64,000 nucleotides of DNA from Pterois miles (taxonomy: Eukaryota; Chordata; Actinopteri; Perciformes; Scorpaenidae), in the NCBI GenBank assembly GCA_947000775.1, contig CAMQGK010000008.1:12657501-12721500 (forward strand), written 5' to 3'. The notes under the pieces are model-generated. The model saw only the letters and a list, made by a program, of their open reading frames with translations, had not been told where the DNA came from and did no database searches. Positions 34,310 through 46,759 of the stretch are shown piece after piece. Both the position numbers and the translations under genes were made by a program. The stretch's first letter is position 1; each line of letters opens with the position of its first letter.

Positions 34310-37025
34310 GAGATAGCCTAAAATCAGATGATAATATCAGCCATGCCAGTGTACCATTTGGGCTCTACTCAGTAATTTGCTGACAGTTCCCATTTTTATC
34401 TTTTAAAAAAAATTCCCCAGCCTCATTTATGCAGTAAAAGCAGCTGCTTCAGGAGTTGAATTGTCTCACTCGCCACAGAAAGATTTTCTTTTGAATCCAC
34501 AATTAAGTGACAAGTAACAACTAAGTCGCTGCCATTCTTTCACTCAATACAATCTATTTTTTAACCCATTTTCAACTTGGAATGAGCCAACTTTTCTAAC
34601 TTTTTAGTGGCAGTGAAACAGCTAAGTGCTTCATCAACTGAGAGAACAAGGCCTCATTATTATAAGGAGAAGGAAACGAGAGGATGATCGTAGGATATGC
34701 TTGTTGAATATTTCAACTTTAATCCAGTATTCACGGGGGTGGATAACAACAGTTAACAACTTATTTTTTTAATTATAAATAATGACTGGAGTAGTAATTT
34801 AATTTTCTCTTTCCGCTGAGAAACCACTTATCTAGGGAATTTGTTTTATTTATTTAACATCGAAGACAGAGATGAGGGGGAAATGGAAGCGGCTGACATG
34901 GAAGAACAGATAAATCGAGGATGGAAGCAGAGAGATGGTTGGTGAAAGATAGAAAGGTGTGAAGTCACACTGAGGAATCAGTATGGAGAGTGGGAGGCTG
35001 GCTGCAGGACTAAAAGCGTGGATTTGAAGGAATCCCTGATGGAGCTCTCTGCACTTTTCCTCACAACAGAAACCTGGGAAGATAGAGCCCTCCCTTCCCT
35101 GTTCATCCTCACATGAATATCAATTCGACCAGGAAATCTGCCACAAGACAATATTGTGCATGTGTGAATAGAGAGTGGTACATAATCATAATCTTAGCCA
35201 GCGCCCCCCACAGCTGTATGTATCCATTTTCGCTGGGAGATGTAGAGCAAAGAGCTGAAGGGGACGATGGCGAACCCCCTGCAAGGAAATCAGTTTGGGA
35301 GTCAAGATGTTCTTAGAGCGTGGATGTGAATGCACACTGGGCCCACACAGTATATGAATAATGTCGGCGGTGTAGGGGCTGCTTGGAGTATTTCACATCA
35401 GCTATATTCATGTCATGCATTATCCATAGTATATCTAATGAATAATTGAACGGTGTGTAGTACGTGGCAAGTATAAGGAGGCAAAATGTGCCGCACACGA
35501 CACATAAATGGTTTGCGTCATGTTGGTTTTGAACGTGTCGTGTGTGTTTTCTGGTACAGTGTGAACAGACTTGCAGTTAAGCAATTTTGAAATTAAAGCA
35601 GGCAGTAAAATGTCTCCGATTAGCTGCCAAAAATAAACGTCTTCAAGTCCAAAGGTAGTGGTATTTTGAGGATCTGCTGACACCTACAAACCTAGCAAGC
35701 AAGCCAAAAAGGAGGAAGAAAAAGAAATAAATAATCAAATCCCCTCATCTTATTCCCATATTGGGCTGCACTCGATTTACCACACTCATATCGAGGACGG
35801 GAGGTAAGAACGCTGCCAAGTTGTCAGATCGGGAGCCAATTCCAATTTGCTTTTTCCTCCACTCACATCTGCTCAAAGCCCGCTTGGAGCCAGCTAATTT
35901 CTGCAAAGTCACCCAGACATCTCATGTTTACATGTGTAAGGCAACACCCTGCCGTTTGATCCCATTCTATTTCCTAAAAAATACAACACATTCATACGCA
36001 ACCTTTTAGATCTCTGTGCATGTTCAAAAGACTGTTTTTATCCCATTCCTGTATACTTCAAGTTATCGTCAACCAATTAATGAGCACATTTTGTTTCTTT
36101 CTAATTATAAAACAGCACAAGCAAGCGAGGGAATGTGCGAGGTGGCGAGGGAGGTCAGACGGAGTGAAGGAGGTAAAAGCTTGGAGGAGTCACGAAGACA
36201 CGCTTTGTGAGCAAGAGCAACGATTAAGAGATTTTGGGGGGCAATATGTATTCTGCAAACCCCAAAACACAAATGATAATAATTCTCCTGCATTGTAATA
36301 AGAGAGGTTTCTGAAAACCAGAGCTAACCAACCGTCTGTAGATCAAAGACTGGTTAAGATCATGTTTCAAAATACTCAATGTTCAAAAACACCCAAGACA
36401 TTATAAAACACCACAAAGCAAATTAATCCCTTCCCACTTTTGGGTGCTGCTCTGAGACCAAATATTTGACAAACCAGTCCTTTAATCAGTGGAATTCCTA
36501 CAGAAAAGAAAAAGACACTGGTGCCGTTTCTTTGCCGCATGGCGTGGGAGTCACTGGATCATACATCACACAGTCTTCTCGTGGGTTAGACCCCAGGGTG
36601 CCGTAGCACTAATGCTTCAGACAGCGATGCATATGGATGGTCACATAGCCGCAGGCTAGAATACATCACAGACATCTTTCTGCTGTGTCTCAGTGGACAG
36701 CTGTGAATCGCAAGACAAGCTGGGGGGGATATACACACATATTCACTCCAATATGGCTGGGATTCGTTTAACACGCACACACGGCACGGCCAAGCAGTAG
36801 TCAAGTTTAAGTCACAGACGCCAGACCATCACCAGCCCCTGAGAGACACTGTCTCTGTCACGCTTCAAGTCGGTATACATCAGACCGGCATCGCCTCTGA
36901 CGGGAAAGAAATATGCTCACATAAAGAGAGAAACAAGAAAATGCAGAAAAGCTGTTGTGTAGCAGGTTAACTGAGGCTTTCACAATGAAAATTGAGGCCC
37001 ATACAATACCTGAATACATAATAAC
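34310..37025. other. Gene-free, mostly unique
   Basis: No exon or repeat end stands out. The longest frames (82-92 codons at 35435-36298) are unremarkable. Confidence 0.5.
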
Positions 37026-37545
37026 CTGTTAACTCAAAGTCATTTCAATGGCACTAACTTCTTTAATGCATCAATGTAACTTGTGTATTTTAGGTTATAG
37101 TGGGCTCAAGTTTTTAAAGCTAGAGTAAATGTACAGATATTATATGAAACTAGAAAACCTACGGAGTCCATTTCTACCAACCATGTCAAGAAGGAGGCTG
37201 AATAACACTCCAAATTTACACTACATTTTGGTGAGGAAAAACTGTCATGGCCATTTTCAAGGTCCCTTGACCTCTGACCTCCAGATATGTGAATGTAAAT
37301 GGGTTCTCTGGGTACCCACGAGTCTCCCCTTTACAGACATGCCCACTTTATGATAATCACATGCAGTTTAGGGCAAGTCATAGTAAAGTCAGCCCACTGA
37401 CACACTGTCAGCTGTTGAGTTTGCCATGTTATGATTTGAGCATATTTGTTTTTCCACTTGTAGTTTTGGTTCTGGAGAGGTTTTAAAACAGACTCGTATG
37501 ATACCAAGTAATATTCTTATTGGAGCACCATGCGTACTGTTTTGT
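37026..37545 (-). mobile_element. MITE family B, copy 5, reverse strand
   Basis: The reverse of the family is clear: CTTGACCTCTGACCTCCAGA, GGGTACCCACGAGTCTCCCC and AATCACATGCAGTTTAGGGC. The far end carries the variant segment TTGGAGCACCATGCGTAC shared with copy 3. The open frames inside are spurious. Confidence 0.75.
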
Positions 37546-38689
37546 CAAGTAAAGAAATCAAAGCTCAACAGGCCTGCTGTGCCTTAGCTACAGTTCCTAA
37601 GCTATGATTAGACAGACGCTGTTCGGGGGAAGGGTTTTAACAAACGGTCACTTGGTTGTTGCAGGGTTTGTCTGGTGCTTTGTCAAGCTTTGTACATAAA
37701 CACACACTCAAAAGAAAAGAAAACACACCCACACACACACAAACACCAAGGACAAAGTGGCTTCATAACTGTGTTCATTACTAATTCAACAGTCAACTGT
37801 TATGGGCTGACTGTTGTGTGTACAAACATTGACAAAAGGCTAGCAGACGGCACCAGAGAGGCCATGAATTGCCGTGGAGGGATGTGCATAAAGACGTGCA
37901 AATGCATGCTCACGGATCACAAACACTCATTCCCTCTTTTTTTTCTCAGACTGAGCGCTGCGAGTGTTCAGGATTATATTCAAGCACATTACATCTACTT
38001 CATTAAAATGAAAGCTTGTAATAATTTTTCATTCATGTTCCACAGATCGTGGCAATGGCACGACCACAAGGCTTTGCGCAACAATTTGAAGGAGTCATTC
38101 ATTTGGTGCTCTTCGAAATTTTCCAGAATATAACCTCACATGAGAAAAAAAGGCATGTTTTGTTTTTGACACAGGAGCTCAAGCTTGTTGTAGCATCACT
38201 TTAGAGGTACCATCTGCCTCATTCAAAGCTCAACAGATTACACGACTTTCCATATGAAAACTACTTTCAGCGTGCATGTGTGTGCGCCCATCCGTCCGTG
38301 AGACAGCACCGTTGGTACAAATAAACTCCCATTATCATCAGCACCTCTTTGTTTCCACCCAGCTGAGTGTGAGCGGGCGCGTCAGGGTTGCGGAGAGCGA
38401 ACCCGCCGAGCAGAAGGAACATGCACGGCCGAGCGCACCCTTCCCTTTAGGTTAGCGAATGAGGCTGGTTTGGGCCCGTTGATTGGTGAAGGGCTGGTTC
38501 CCCGGCCTGCATAGTTAATTAGCTCCAGCAGCTTCCTAATGAGATGCCTATGCCGCTCCATCCTTGATCAGAGGAGGAGAGCTGGAGTAGCACAGGTGGA
38601 TAACACACACTACCCCCACCTTGTACATATTCATATCCCACATCCCATACCATCACCAGCATATACACTAACATGTATACATTAACTCT
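37546..38689. other. Gene-free, includes a GC-rich candidate regulatory block
   Basis: 38360-38580 is GC-rich with several CpGs and TTAGCGAATGAGGCTGGTTT, CATAGTTAATTAGCTCCAGC and CTTCCTAATGAGATGCC. The 152-codon frame at 37675-38133 opens in a CA-rich tract and has no domain. Confidence 0.4.
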
Positions 38690-39226
38690 TTAAAGCTGTG
38701 GTTGGTAGAAATGAAGTAAATATGTTTTAAAAAAGTTAATTTTATAAAATGGACAGGTAATCCGGAAAAAAATCATGCGCATCTGTGTCCTCTGGTGCTC
38801 CTAATGGCATCTGCAAGATTTAACAGACTGGAGGAAAACAACCAATCAGAGCTGATCTGGAGCCTGCCGTCTCTCCGCAGCTGTCAATCCCTCAAGAAGT
38901 CCGAACAAACGGTCAAAGTAGGCAGCACTGATCAAATATGAATCAATATTCTGTTACTGTAATGCCTATTTCTCACCTCAGATGTTTTCAGAAACATCTT
39001 GTAGTAGAGAGTAGAGAGCTCTTGAGGAAACACCAATCACCGCCCACCAGCCGAAGCACAGCTCACCTGTGCTTGGCCAAAGTCTCCCATCACGGACTAC
39101 ATTTTTAAAGCCTGAAAACAGCCATGAGGAGGTGCAGAAGTCTAGTTTTCTCTCAGAGCACTTGAACTACAATTTGTGGATTTTTTCCCAGTGATGCCAA
39201 AAACATTCTGCCTACTGCTTCTTTAA
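38690..39226. mobile_element. MITE family D, TTAA-bounded (GTGGTTGGTAGAA TIR)
   Basis: The left end TTTAAAGCTGTGGTTGGTAG and the right end TCTGCCTACTGCTTCTTTAA are imperfect inverted repeats ending in TTAA. The interior has an ACCAATCAGAGCTGATCTGG block and AGCTCACCTGTGCTTGGCC. There is no coding potential. Confidence 0.75.
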
Positions 39227-39854
39227 TACGCCAAACTGGAGAATACATGCACTCACACATTAGGCACCTTAGAGAACCACGTAAGGTTTTCAATTAATAG
39301 TCCAGGTGTTGTAACAGGTTGAAATTGAAAGTGTGGGTGTATTTTACCAAAATTAACATGAAATTTTCATCTACTAAATTCACAGCTTGGCTTAAATTAA
39401 CTTATTTGCATATATAATTCTGAGTGTAAAATATGTTTACCTATACGAACTGCAATGGACTTTCATCGTGTGTGTTTGGGGCTAATCACAGTATAGGTTG
39501 GTGTGGAGGAAACCAGGTGGAGAAAAAGAGGCGGGGGTCATGGCTCGGAAAGTGGCCAGGCCGAGAGGCGGCCTGGCTGGGGAAGGGGAGAGGCAGGAAC
39601 TGTGGCACTCTGTGTGTGGACGTGGGGCTGTGGACCAAAGAGGAGAGCAGGTGTAGCCTGGCTGTCACACTGCTCGCAGCATCTGTTACTGGGCCAGTGA
39701 GTTACTACGGCCAGCCTGTGTTTGGCATGTGTGAGTGTTTGTGTGGAGTGAAGAGTGAACTGCACGGATGAGTGAACTGGATTTTGCTCACTACTCCTCT
39801 TTGCTTTGCCTTTGTCCAACTCCCTCTGCTGTCTCATGTGTGTGTACATGCAAC

Positions 39855-39903
<49 letters not shown>

Positions 39904-40479
39904 CTCATGTCAGGTGTCCCGTCACCTCTGACATCATCATGCTTTCCCTCCTGTCAATCATGGGTGCCCTGGTCGACCATGTGGTCGACACCAGGCAGTC
40001 CCGTCCTTGACCTCACCCTCCCTATAATGCAAATGACTGTTATTACCATTCATATTGCCTGTGTGTGTTAAAAGAGGAGAACATCATGAGTAACGAAGTG
40101 AACACACACACTTTCCTGGCCCCAGGTGCAATGTTAGCCAGGCTTGATGGGTTAATGCAGTGGTGATGGCAGGGTAGAGATCCATGTGAGTGGAGGGTGG
40201 ATGGGTCACGGTGCCCAGCTGTGGCCCAGCACAAAGCCTCCTCCCAAGGAGAGGGACCAAGGGTCCAACAGCTGGAGCTCCAAGAGGATCCCGGAACCAA
40301 AGGGATGTGACAACTGGTATGGAGAAGCACAGGCTGGAGTAATGGCTGAGGAAGTCGGGGGGAACAATGAGGAAATGATGCAAAGGGATATTTTTATAAT
40401 GTGGTGGAAACAAGCCCCCAGGAGGAGTGATGCTCATCGATGCCAATTTTCATTGTAGCCACACAGCAGTACTATAACT
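39227..40479. other. Gene-free apart from a GT tract
   Basis: 39500-39780 is GC-rich with overlapping frames on both strands (112, 65 and 103 codons), none with a domain. No paired splice sites were found. Confidence 0.45.
39857..39902. repeat. (GT)n microsatellite, ~22 units
   Basis: An uninterrupted GT tract; the CVCVCV open frames are spurious. Confidence 0.92.
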
Positions 40480-41100
40480 TCCGTGTCCGTCATGTGATGC
40501 CATTGGGCCCAAAAAGACCTTTTCCCATAGATTTACATTGGTAGAGAGACATCTGTCACTCAGTGGATATTTTTTGAGGTGAATCAACTATCCAGTATGA
40601 ACACTTGAATCATTAGGTCCTAAATGTTGTAAAATGTGAATGTGAATGAGACCCAGACCGAAGCTGGAGCGAAGGCTGGGAGGTGGAGTTAGCAAGTCGT
40701 AACGACCGGGCCGTGTGACTGAGCGGACGCTACAGTGCCTGCTCCATGGACCAGAAGATCGCCAGAAGATCCCAGTACTTTCCAGTCGGAAGTTGAGCCA
40801 TTTTGGCTTCATGGCTACTGACCACCTATCATGGAAATGAACAGGGCCCCGCCTCGAACGCTGTATCCAGTTCTCTTTATACATCCATGGGTGGAAACTT
40901 GCAGCCATTAAATGGTGAATAATGTCAGGACCGCTGTCCAGGGTGCTGAATCTGGGGCTGTCCTGGGCATGCACCGAGATCTGCAGAAGTTTCACTGATA
41001 GCCAACAGTGATCAACTGAAATATCTGCCTCAACAACCCAAATCATTGCTGATTTCCAATAATTAATATATACATACGTTTGCATAAAACAGCACATTTG
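40480..41100 (-). repeat. Interspersed repeat, longer copy
   Basis: The block CCAGTACTTTCCAGTCGGAA, GTTGAGCCATTTTGGCTTCA, then GCTGTATCCAGTTCTCTTTA at 40771-40880 recurs at 43355-43465. The 169-codon minus-strand open frame across it is a by-product of the repeat and not a recognised protein. The element ends are not determined. A REST-like site lies at 40930-40950. Confidence 0.5.
40930..40950 (-). promoter_or_regulatory. Candidate RE1/NRSE (REST binding site)
   Basis: On the minus strand, TTCAGCACC, a 2-base gap, then GGACAGCG agree with the canonical 21-bp RE1 at all positions except the last two. REST represses neuronal genes in non-neuronal cells. The site lies 13.6 kb downstream of the neuroligin exon in gene orientation, beside repeat-derived sequence. 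Confidence 0.5.
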
Positions 41101-41240
41101 CCCACTCCCATGTTGATAAGAGTATTAATACTTGAAGGTACAATTTGAACAGATAATGTGCAATTAATTGTGTTTAACTAGGGAGAATTATGTGATTAAT
41201 TGCAATTACATATTCCAATTGATTAACTTCCCTAGTTTTA
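41101..41240 (-). mobile_element. MITE family B, copy 7, one end only
   Basis: The plus strand reads CCCACTCCCATGTTGATAAG, GTACAATTTGAACAGATAA and CCAATTGATTAACTTCCCTA, the inverse of the first ~140 bases of the family. Confidence 0.65.
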
Positions 41241-42750
41241 TATGAACCTGAACAAAAAAAACAAAACAACAAAAATAATAATAAAAAATTAAGTCAACTT
41301 ACATGCCTTCTTATTAATAGTGCTTCACCTTAGGAGCTACCTTCAGCGTTGAAGTAATTGGTTGGCAGCTTTTACCATTACTATAATTTAATCCTAAGGA
41401 GAAACGTCATCACTATATGAATTCTCTTACAGTTTCCTGAGTTTACCACTCAGACCAGCTCTAGACAGCAAAGTGAATATGGCAACGTTTCTTTGTGTTT
41501 CCCACACCAGCCACACAGGTAGCAATCCACTACCGCAGAGGCAAACCCAGTGAGAGCAGCCCCAGTAGACTAGGATGTAATGAAGCCACACAATGAGGTC
41601 ATTTTCGAGGCAGAGGCATGGAAAATCTCTCAATTTACTCAACTGGCAAACACCTAACACAAAACCAACAGGTGACAGCATCAACTTCACACCCGTTCTC
41701 TCAGGATTATTAAGAATCGCTTGGGGAAAATGCAGGAAATCAGTCAAGAAAGCTGAGGGAGGAGAAGCGAAAACAGCAAAAAAGTGGTATACTTCCACAA
41801 AAACTGACTCCTCTGTATCCACTGTAAGAGAGCACTATTAATTGACAGCTAATTTTGTGGAGTGGTGGATTCATCTTTAACACCTGAACATATGTATGTG
41901 TTCACATTAGAGTTACCCAGAGAAACAAGCACACACACACAGCCGACAGTGCGGTGGAATATTACAGCACTGTTGCATCCTGATGCCATATGTTGTTTAT
42001 TATGTGTTGTCTGCATGCAAAGAGAGCTCAAAGGCTGTGTTAGCTCTAGTCCACAGACACAATCATCACATTGCGTCACACAAGCGGAGTGCTTTTCTTT
42101 GCTGGAAATTGTAAGTACACTCACCAACAGCCTGTCTTCACGAGTGTCAATCCGAATGTAAAGATGCACGGGATGCTATTCTGGCTCCCCAAACAACTCG
42201 ACGCCATCCCCCGAGGGAGAGCTAAGTCTCCCATTTAGCCCCGCAGCGCCGTGTGATGATTCAAACGGCTGTCATCCCTCCGTAATGATGATCCATCCCT
42301 AGCTATTACCAGCCCATGCTTCCTCACTTACAAAGCTGATTGTTTGACATGTGAAACATACATCAGCATAATCTGGCCCATAACTCAGTTTTTAAAAGAG
42401 CGCCCGCAGGAAATCGCAAAGTGAAGATTAAATGAAAGACAAGATGAGCGACAAACACGGGGGAGAGAGAGGAGAAGAGATAAAGGAATAAAGGGAGAGG
42501 ATGATGTGAAGACAGATAGATAAATGTAAAACAAGTGTACCAATCTGGAACATGTACCTTGTTATTAATTTCACTGTCTTCACATCAGCCCCTTCAACTT
42601 TAATACACTGCACATTGGTAGTCATCTGTTCCAAATATCACAAAAAGACTCAACAGGATGTGATATAATATTTCAAGATATGCAGTATAAAGAGCACCGA
42701 AGGGGGGCGTTAATTGAAATAGTTACTTTGCTCAACTTTGGCCAGAGTAG
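41241..42750. other. Gene-free
   Basis: The overlapping 131-, 82-, 106- and 99-codon frames on opposite strands cancel one another and lack motifs. 42170-42320 is somewhat GC-rich unique sequence. Confidence 0.45.
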
Positions 42751-43284
42751 TTAAAGGGACTATTTGTAAGTTTTTACACACATAAATGTTTTTGAATCAT
42801 TCTTTTATTGCAAATGTGTGTGACAAAATGAGCCCTTCTGTGACTTTCTGCGTTTCCTCTGTCAGCCTGTAGACTGCTTTTAATGTGAAGAAGATGGGCC
42901 TGTTTTTGTCAGGTGTGCTTGCAAATGCAATCATAGCTAATGTTCGGTTAGAAACGACCATCCCCCACTACAACTCAGACTCCCAACACAAACTCCACAG
43001 AAGCACAAAAAAACAAACAGGAAAAGCTAATACTAGGCTCAACATCGGCCAGGCCTTTGACTCATGGAAGGACCTTCATTTGGTAAGATAACATTACTGC
43101 CAAGCATGTGAAATGTATATGGTGATATTGTGGTTTTAGCTGGCTAATGTTGCCAACGTTAATCAACATGGCGCCTTCCACGTTCAGTCTCCTTTGTGTC
43201 ACTAGTGCGAGCAAAAGCTCGAGCAACAGGACTCTGACTGTCAACTTAACGGCCACAGGTGTCACTGTTAACGAGTCCCTTTAA
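42751..43284. mobile_element. MITE family F, TTAA-bounded (AGGGACTATTTGTAAG TIR)
   Basis: The left end is TTAAAGGGACTATTTGTAAG and the right end CACTGTTAACGAGTCCCTTTAA, inverted over about 18 bases. The interior has CCATCCCCCACTACAACTC and CAACATGGCGCCTTCCACG. It is non-coding. Confidence 0.75.
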
Positions 43285-43329
43285 ACCGGATCATAACAGA
43301 TGATGAACAATGATTTTTTTGGCTTTGGA

Positions 43330-43490
43330 TTATTTTTGAAGATCACCGGAAGATCTGGGTACTTTTCCAGATGGGAGTTGAGCCATTTTGGCATCATGCG
43401 CCACTGAGCAACTTTCATAGGAATGAGCGGGGCATCGCCTCCAACGCTGTATCCAGTTCTCTAAATCTCTTAATCTTACATCCATGGCCC
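43330..43490 (-). repeat. Interspersed repeat, shorter copy
   Basis: GAAGATCTGGGTACTTTTCC, GAGTTGAGCCATTTTGGCAT and ACGCTGTATCCAGTTCTCTA match the repeat at 40.77-40.88 kb in the same orientation. Confidence 0.5.
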
Positions 43491-45750
43491 CGCTATGTCA
43501 TAAAAGCATGGAGACGCTCGGATTGCAGCACACACAGAGGGAGAGTGACTTCATTCTCTGCTCTATATCTTTATATATAGACAATAGTTGCTGCTATATT
43601 AATGCTCTGGATATTGTATTAAGCACCTTTAACTAGTTTACCCTGTTGTTGTGCTTTATACCTGGATTAGATAAGAGAGGGTGCTCATTTTGAAAGTGAA
43701 CAGTACACCAAAATGATGACTGTAGGAGTGAGTCTAATCTACCAGAACATACTGTATTTTACAGGCTTGTATTCATCCATATGTGGGAATAGTTTCCTAG
43801 TAAGAATAAAGCCAATACTGATAGCAGCGTTGCAGTATACATGACTGTACTACACATGTTCAGGAAGGTGTGAATCTATAGGAGAAGAGAGGAGAGGGTG
43901 GGTAAAATAGATGAGATATTAGAGGAAGGCAGGAAAGTATAGGCATGTCAGGGGAGAGAGTGTCGAGGCCACGGACGAACAGAGGAGAAACCACGTCTGG
44001 GGAGCAGTGAGGGAGAAGCCGTGAGAGCTGTCTGAAAACATGTCCGTGGCTGTGTTAATGTGTGTGTCGGTGCGCTCAGGAGGGGGGGTGGGTTTGTCGG
44101 GTGGGGCGGCGGTTTTGGCGTCTCACCTGCCCATGGGAATTTGTGTCAGTGTGTGTGTGTGACGCAGGCCAGCTGAGGTGCTAATCCCCTCTCGGAAAAT
44201 AGTGGACCAGCCTGTCCTCTTTCTCAAAGTCACACACTCTATACCACCCAGCGCACTTAAGACACCACAGTCCCCCTTTCTCTCCCCGCACATAGAGTCA
44301 AGAGGACTCATCAATTCTGCCGGAGGTTGCTATGGAGACTGTGAACAGTGTGCGTGTGTGTGCTAAAGAGAGGTGTGTGTGTGTCTTAATATCTTCTCTG
44401 GTCCTGTCAGGTCACGTTTCACACCGCTGTCTGGTCATGGGACCACACACACACACACATACACTCAAAAAAACACACACACAGGACCCCCTGCCAAAGC
44501 GTGAAGCAGGCATTTTTCACCAGACACTCCCCGAATACACAAGTTTTAAGTGTGTGTATGTGAGGCAGAACCATTTTAAGGAGGATTCGCAACACATTCA
44601 AGCCTCTAATGCAGGAGATGCCATATCTGCTGCGTGCATGTGCGCAGACAGCACCACAGAGCATATATAATTGTGATCTAGATGAATGTCTGCTCTGGTG
44701 CACACTCAAAAGTGGCTCTGCAGGTTTTATTTTTAGCATCACAGGCAAATGCAGTCCCTCTATCTCCCCCTCCTCCTGCTCTCTGCCCTCTCTCTTTCTC
44801 TTTCTCTGTCTCTGTCTCATCTCTCTCCCGCTGCCACTTCGCTCATCTCTCAAAGTCTCTCCCCCTACTCTCTTTGTGGCCAGTGTGCACACACAAAGCT
44901 GCATACAGTATGTCGACATAAGTGTTGCAGCTCCAAAAAGAGTCATTTTTTATCGCGCTGTTCCACCTCTTTGCTCTCATCAACATTGTTAATGTCTGAA
45001 TGAATGCATAGTCTCACTTTCATCTCCCTCCCTGTCTCTCGCACTGGCGACAGGGGGGATATGAAAAGCTCATTGGGGTGGAGGTGATGTATGTACTGTA
45101 AGCATGTCTGTCGCTAAGGCAGTCGAGGCAAGGTCAAACGCTAAGTGGCCCGGCGAAGCTTTTCATTACATATTGAACTCCTTGCAGAGATGTCGCGCAT
45201 GGAGACTACCTGCTGCTTCTTCCCTCCATCCCCCCCAACTGCCACTTGAGCCACGTCTGCTGCTGGAGAAGCTCGTCTGCCTGGGCGCAGACAGGTAAAT
45301 TTCCATATTAGCATACGGATAGAGTCGGGTGCGTTCCGCTGTGTGAATGATTCCATGGTGGTTAGCGTTTGCGTAACGCTGCCTGGCAGGGCTGGAGAGG
45401 CGCCTGTTAAATAAGGGCTGTCAGTGGAGACGGAGAGAGACAAGATCACGTCTCTCAATCAGCCAGATGGAAAACAAAAAGATTGAAAAGGTTGATTTCT
45501 CTTCCCCGACCTCTGTTACTGCCATTCCTGTCTTTGTGTACTTGATTTCTTTTTGTTTTTCTCAAATGCTCTTATATAAGGAAAATGCTTGGATGCACAA
45601 CGAACATAAAGATACAGTCTAGACGAGAAGGAGGCGAGAAGAGAGAGTGCAGAATACATTTACATATTAAATATATTGTATCTATAATGGCTGAATATAA
45701 CCACAAAAGCTTTGAGTCCCAATAATTAAGGAAAGAAAAAAGGGTAACAT
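43491..45750. other. Gene-free, includes GC-rich and CT-rich parts
   Basis: 44100-45000 is rich in GT/CA words and CT-rich text; frames up to 175 codons there are compositional. 45100-45450 is non-repetitive and moderately GC-rich with TTAGCATACGGATAG and GTTAGCGTTTGCGTAACGCT. Confidence 0.4.
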
Positions 45751-46360
45751 TTCATTTTACAAGTCGGCAAATTTCATGGTAATTGGACAAAGTAACTTAT
45801 TTGAAATTTCTTTGTAATTACTGCCAAATTACCCCAATATTTACATAAAATTTTAGAAAAATTACTTTATTATGAACATTACTTCAGAACTATCCTCTGC
45901 TGTTTCCCAACAGTTGGTAATTTATTTAATACATTAATTTATTTAATACAGAAAAGTTGACAAAGTGAATTGATATGCTTTATTTCCATGTGTGCTGATA
46001 AATTATAATTAGCAAATGACTTATACATTTCTTAAAAAACTCCCTGAATTATTACATTAGCTACCAGGTTGTTATATGTAATGGTGAGATTTGTGCCTGA
46101 TCAGAAGTGTCTTCTTTTAGTTTTGGTTTTCCACCTCCGATGAAGAGCAGCACACAGCCGCTTCTCAAGCCTAAAGGCCCTATTATAACCATTACATGCT
46201 ATTTTAGCACATAATTATCAAATAATGTTTATAATAAAGTCATTTTCTATACATTTTGAGATAAATATTGGCAGCAATTCCAAAGAAATTTCCAATAGGT
46301 TACCTGCTAAATATCACCTAATTTGAAGAATTTGCAGACATGAATTTTGTGGTGTTACCA
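45751..46360. mobile_element. GGTAACA-ended AT-rich MITE
   Basis: The left end AGGGTAACATTTCATTTTAC and right end TTTTGTGGTGTTACC are inverted over the outer bases. The interior repeats modules such as AATTGGACAAAGTAAC and AATTTCTTTGTAATTACTGCC. It is AT-rich with no coding potential. The TIR is short, so confidence is moderate. Confidence 0.52.
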
Positions 46361-46759
46361 AAAAAAAAAAATTCTTACTGGCGAAAGCGTTTACCCATCA
46401 CGTTCATTTAATTTTGTCACCTCAGTTAACAAAGTGAGAAGGTGCTCCAACTGGAATTACAATGACAACACTCATCCAGTTCTCAACAGCTGGTCTTAAC
46501 GCCTACTGTGCAAAGCAATTCCCCTGTGGTTCACCGGTTAGACCGACTATCCTCTAAAGCAAACCTGGGCATTATACGGCTCACACCCAGCCGGGGAGGT
46601 TACAGACAAACCACACAATTTTATTTACAAAGCTAAAAAACAGTGAAGAAAATAGATTTGGTTTTGAAATGCTTGTGTATTGTTAATGTGCTTCTTCCTG
46701 TCACACTTGACATTGATGTAATCTGACGTGAGTGATGTTAGAAGTAGCGTCACCTACTG
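46361..46759. other. Gene-free; faint tRNA-like segment
   Basis: GGTTCACCGGTTAGACCGAC and CGGCTCACACCCAGCCGG at 46526-46597 loosely recall A- and B-box spacing of a tRNA-derived SINE. The match is too poor to call a gene. Confidence 0.3.

Noticed and set aside
37675..38133. 152-codon plus-strand open frame
   Set aside because: No domain and starts in a CA-rich tract; it does not continue beyond a random stop and has no paired splice sites.
40588..41097. 169-codon minus-strand open frame
   Set aside because: It lies across an interspersed repeat; part of the block recurs at 43.3 kb, and no domain is recognisable.
44419..44946. 175-codon minus-strand open frame, with opposing 127- and 112-codon frames
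   Set aside because: The text is Cys/Val and Arg/Glu-rich from GT and CT-rich DNA, frames overlap on both strands, and there are no splice or domain signals.
46526..46597. Possible tRNA or SINE head
   Set aside because: Only loose A/B-box resemblance; spacing and stems do not hold.
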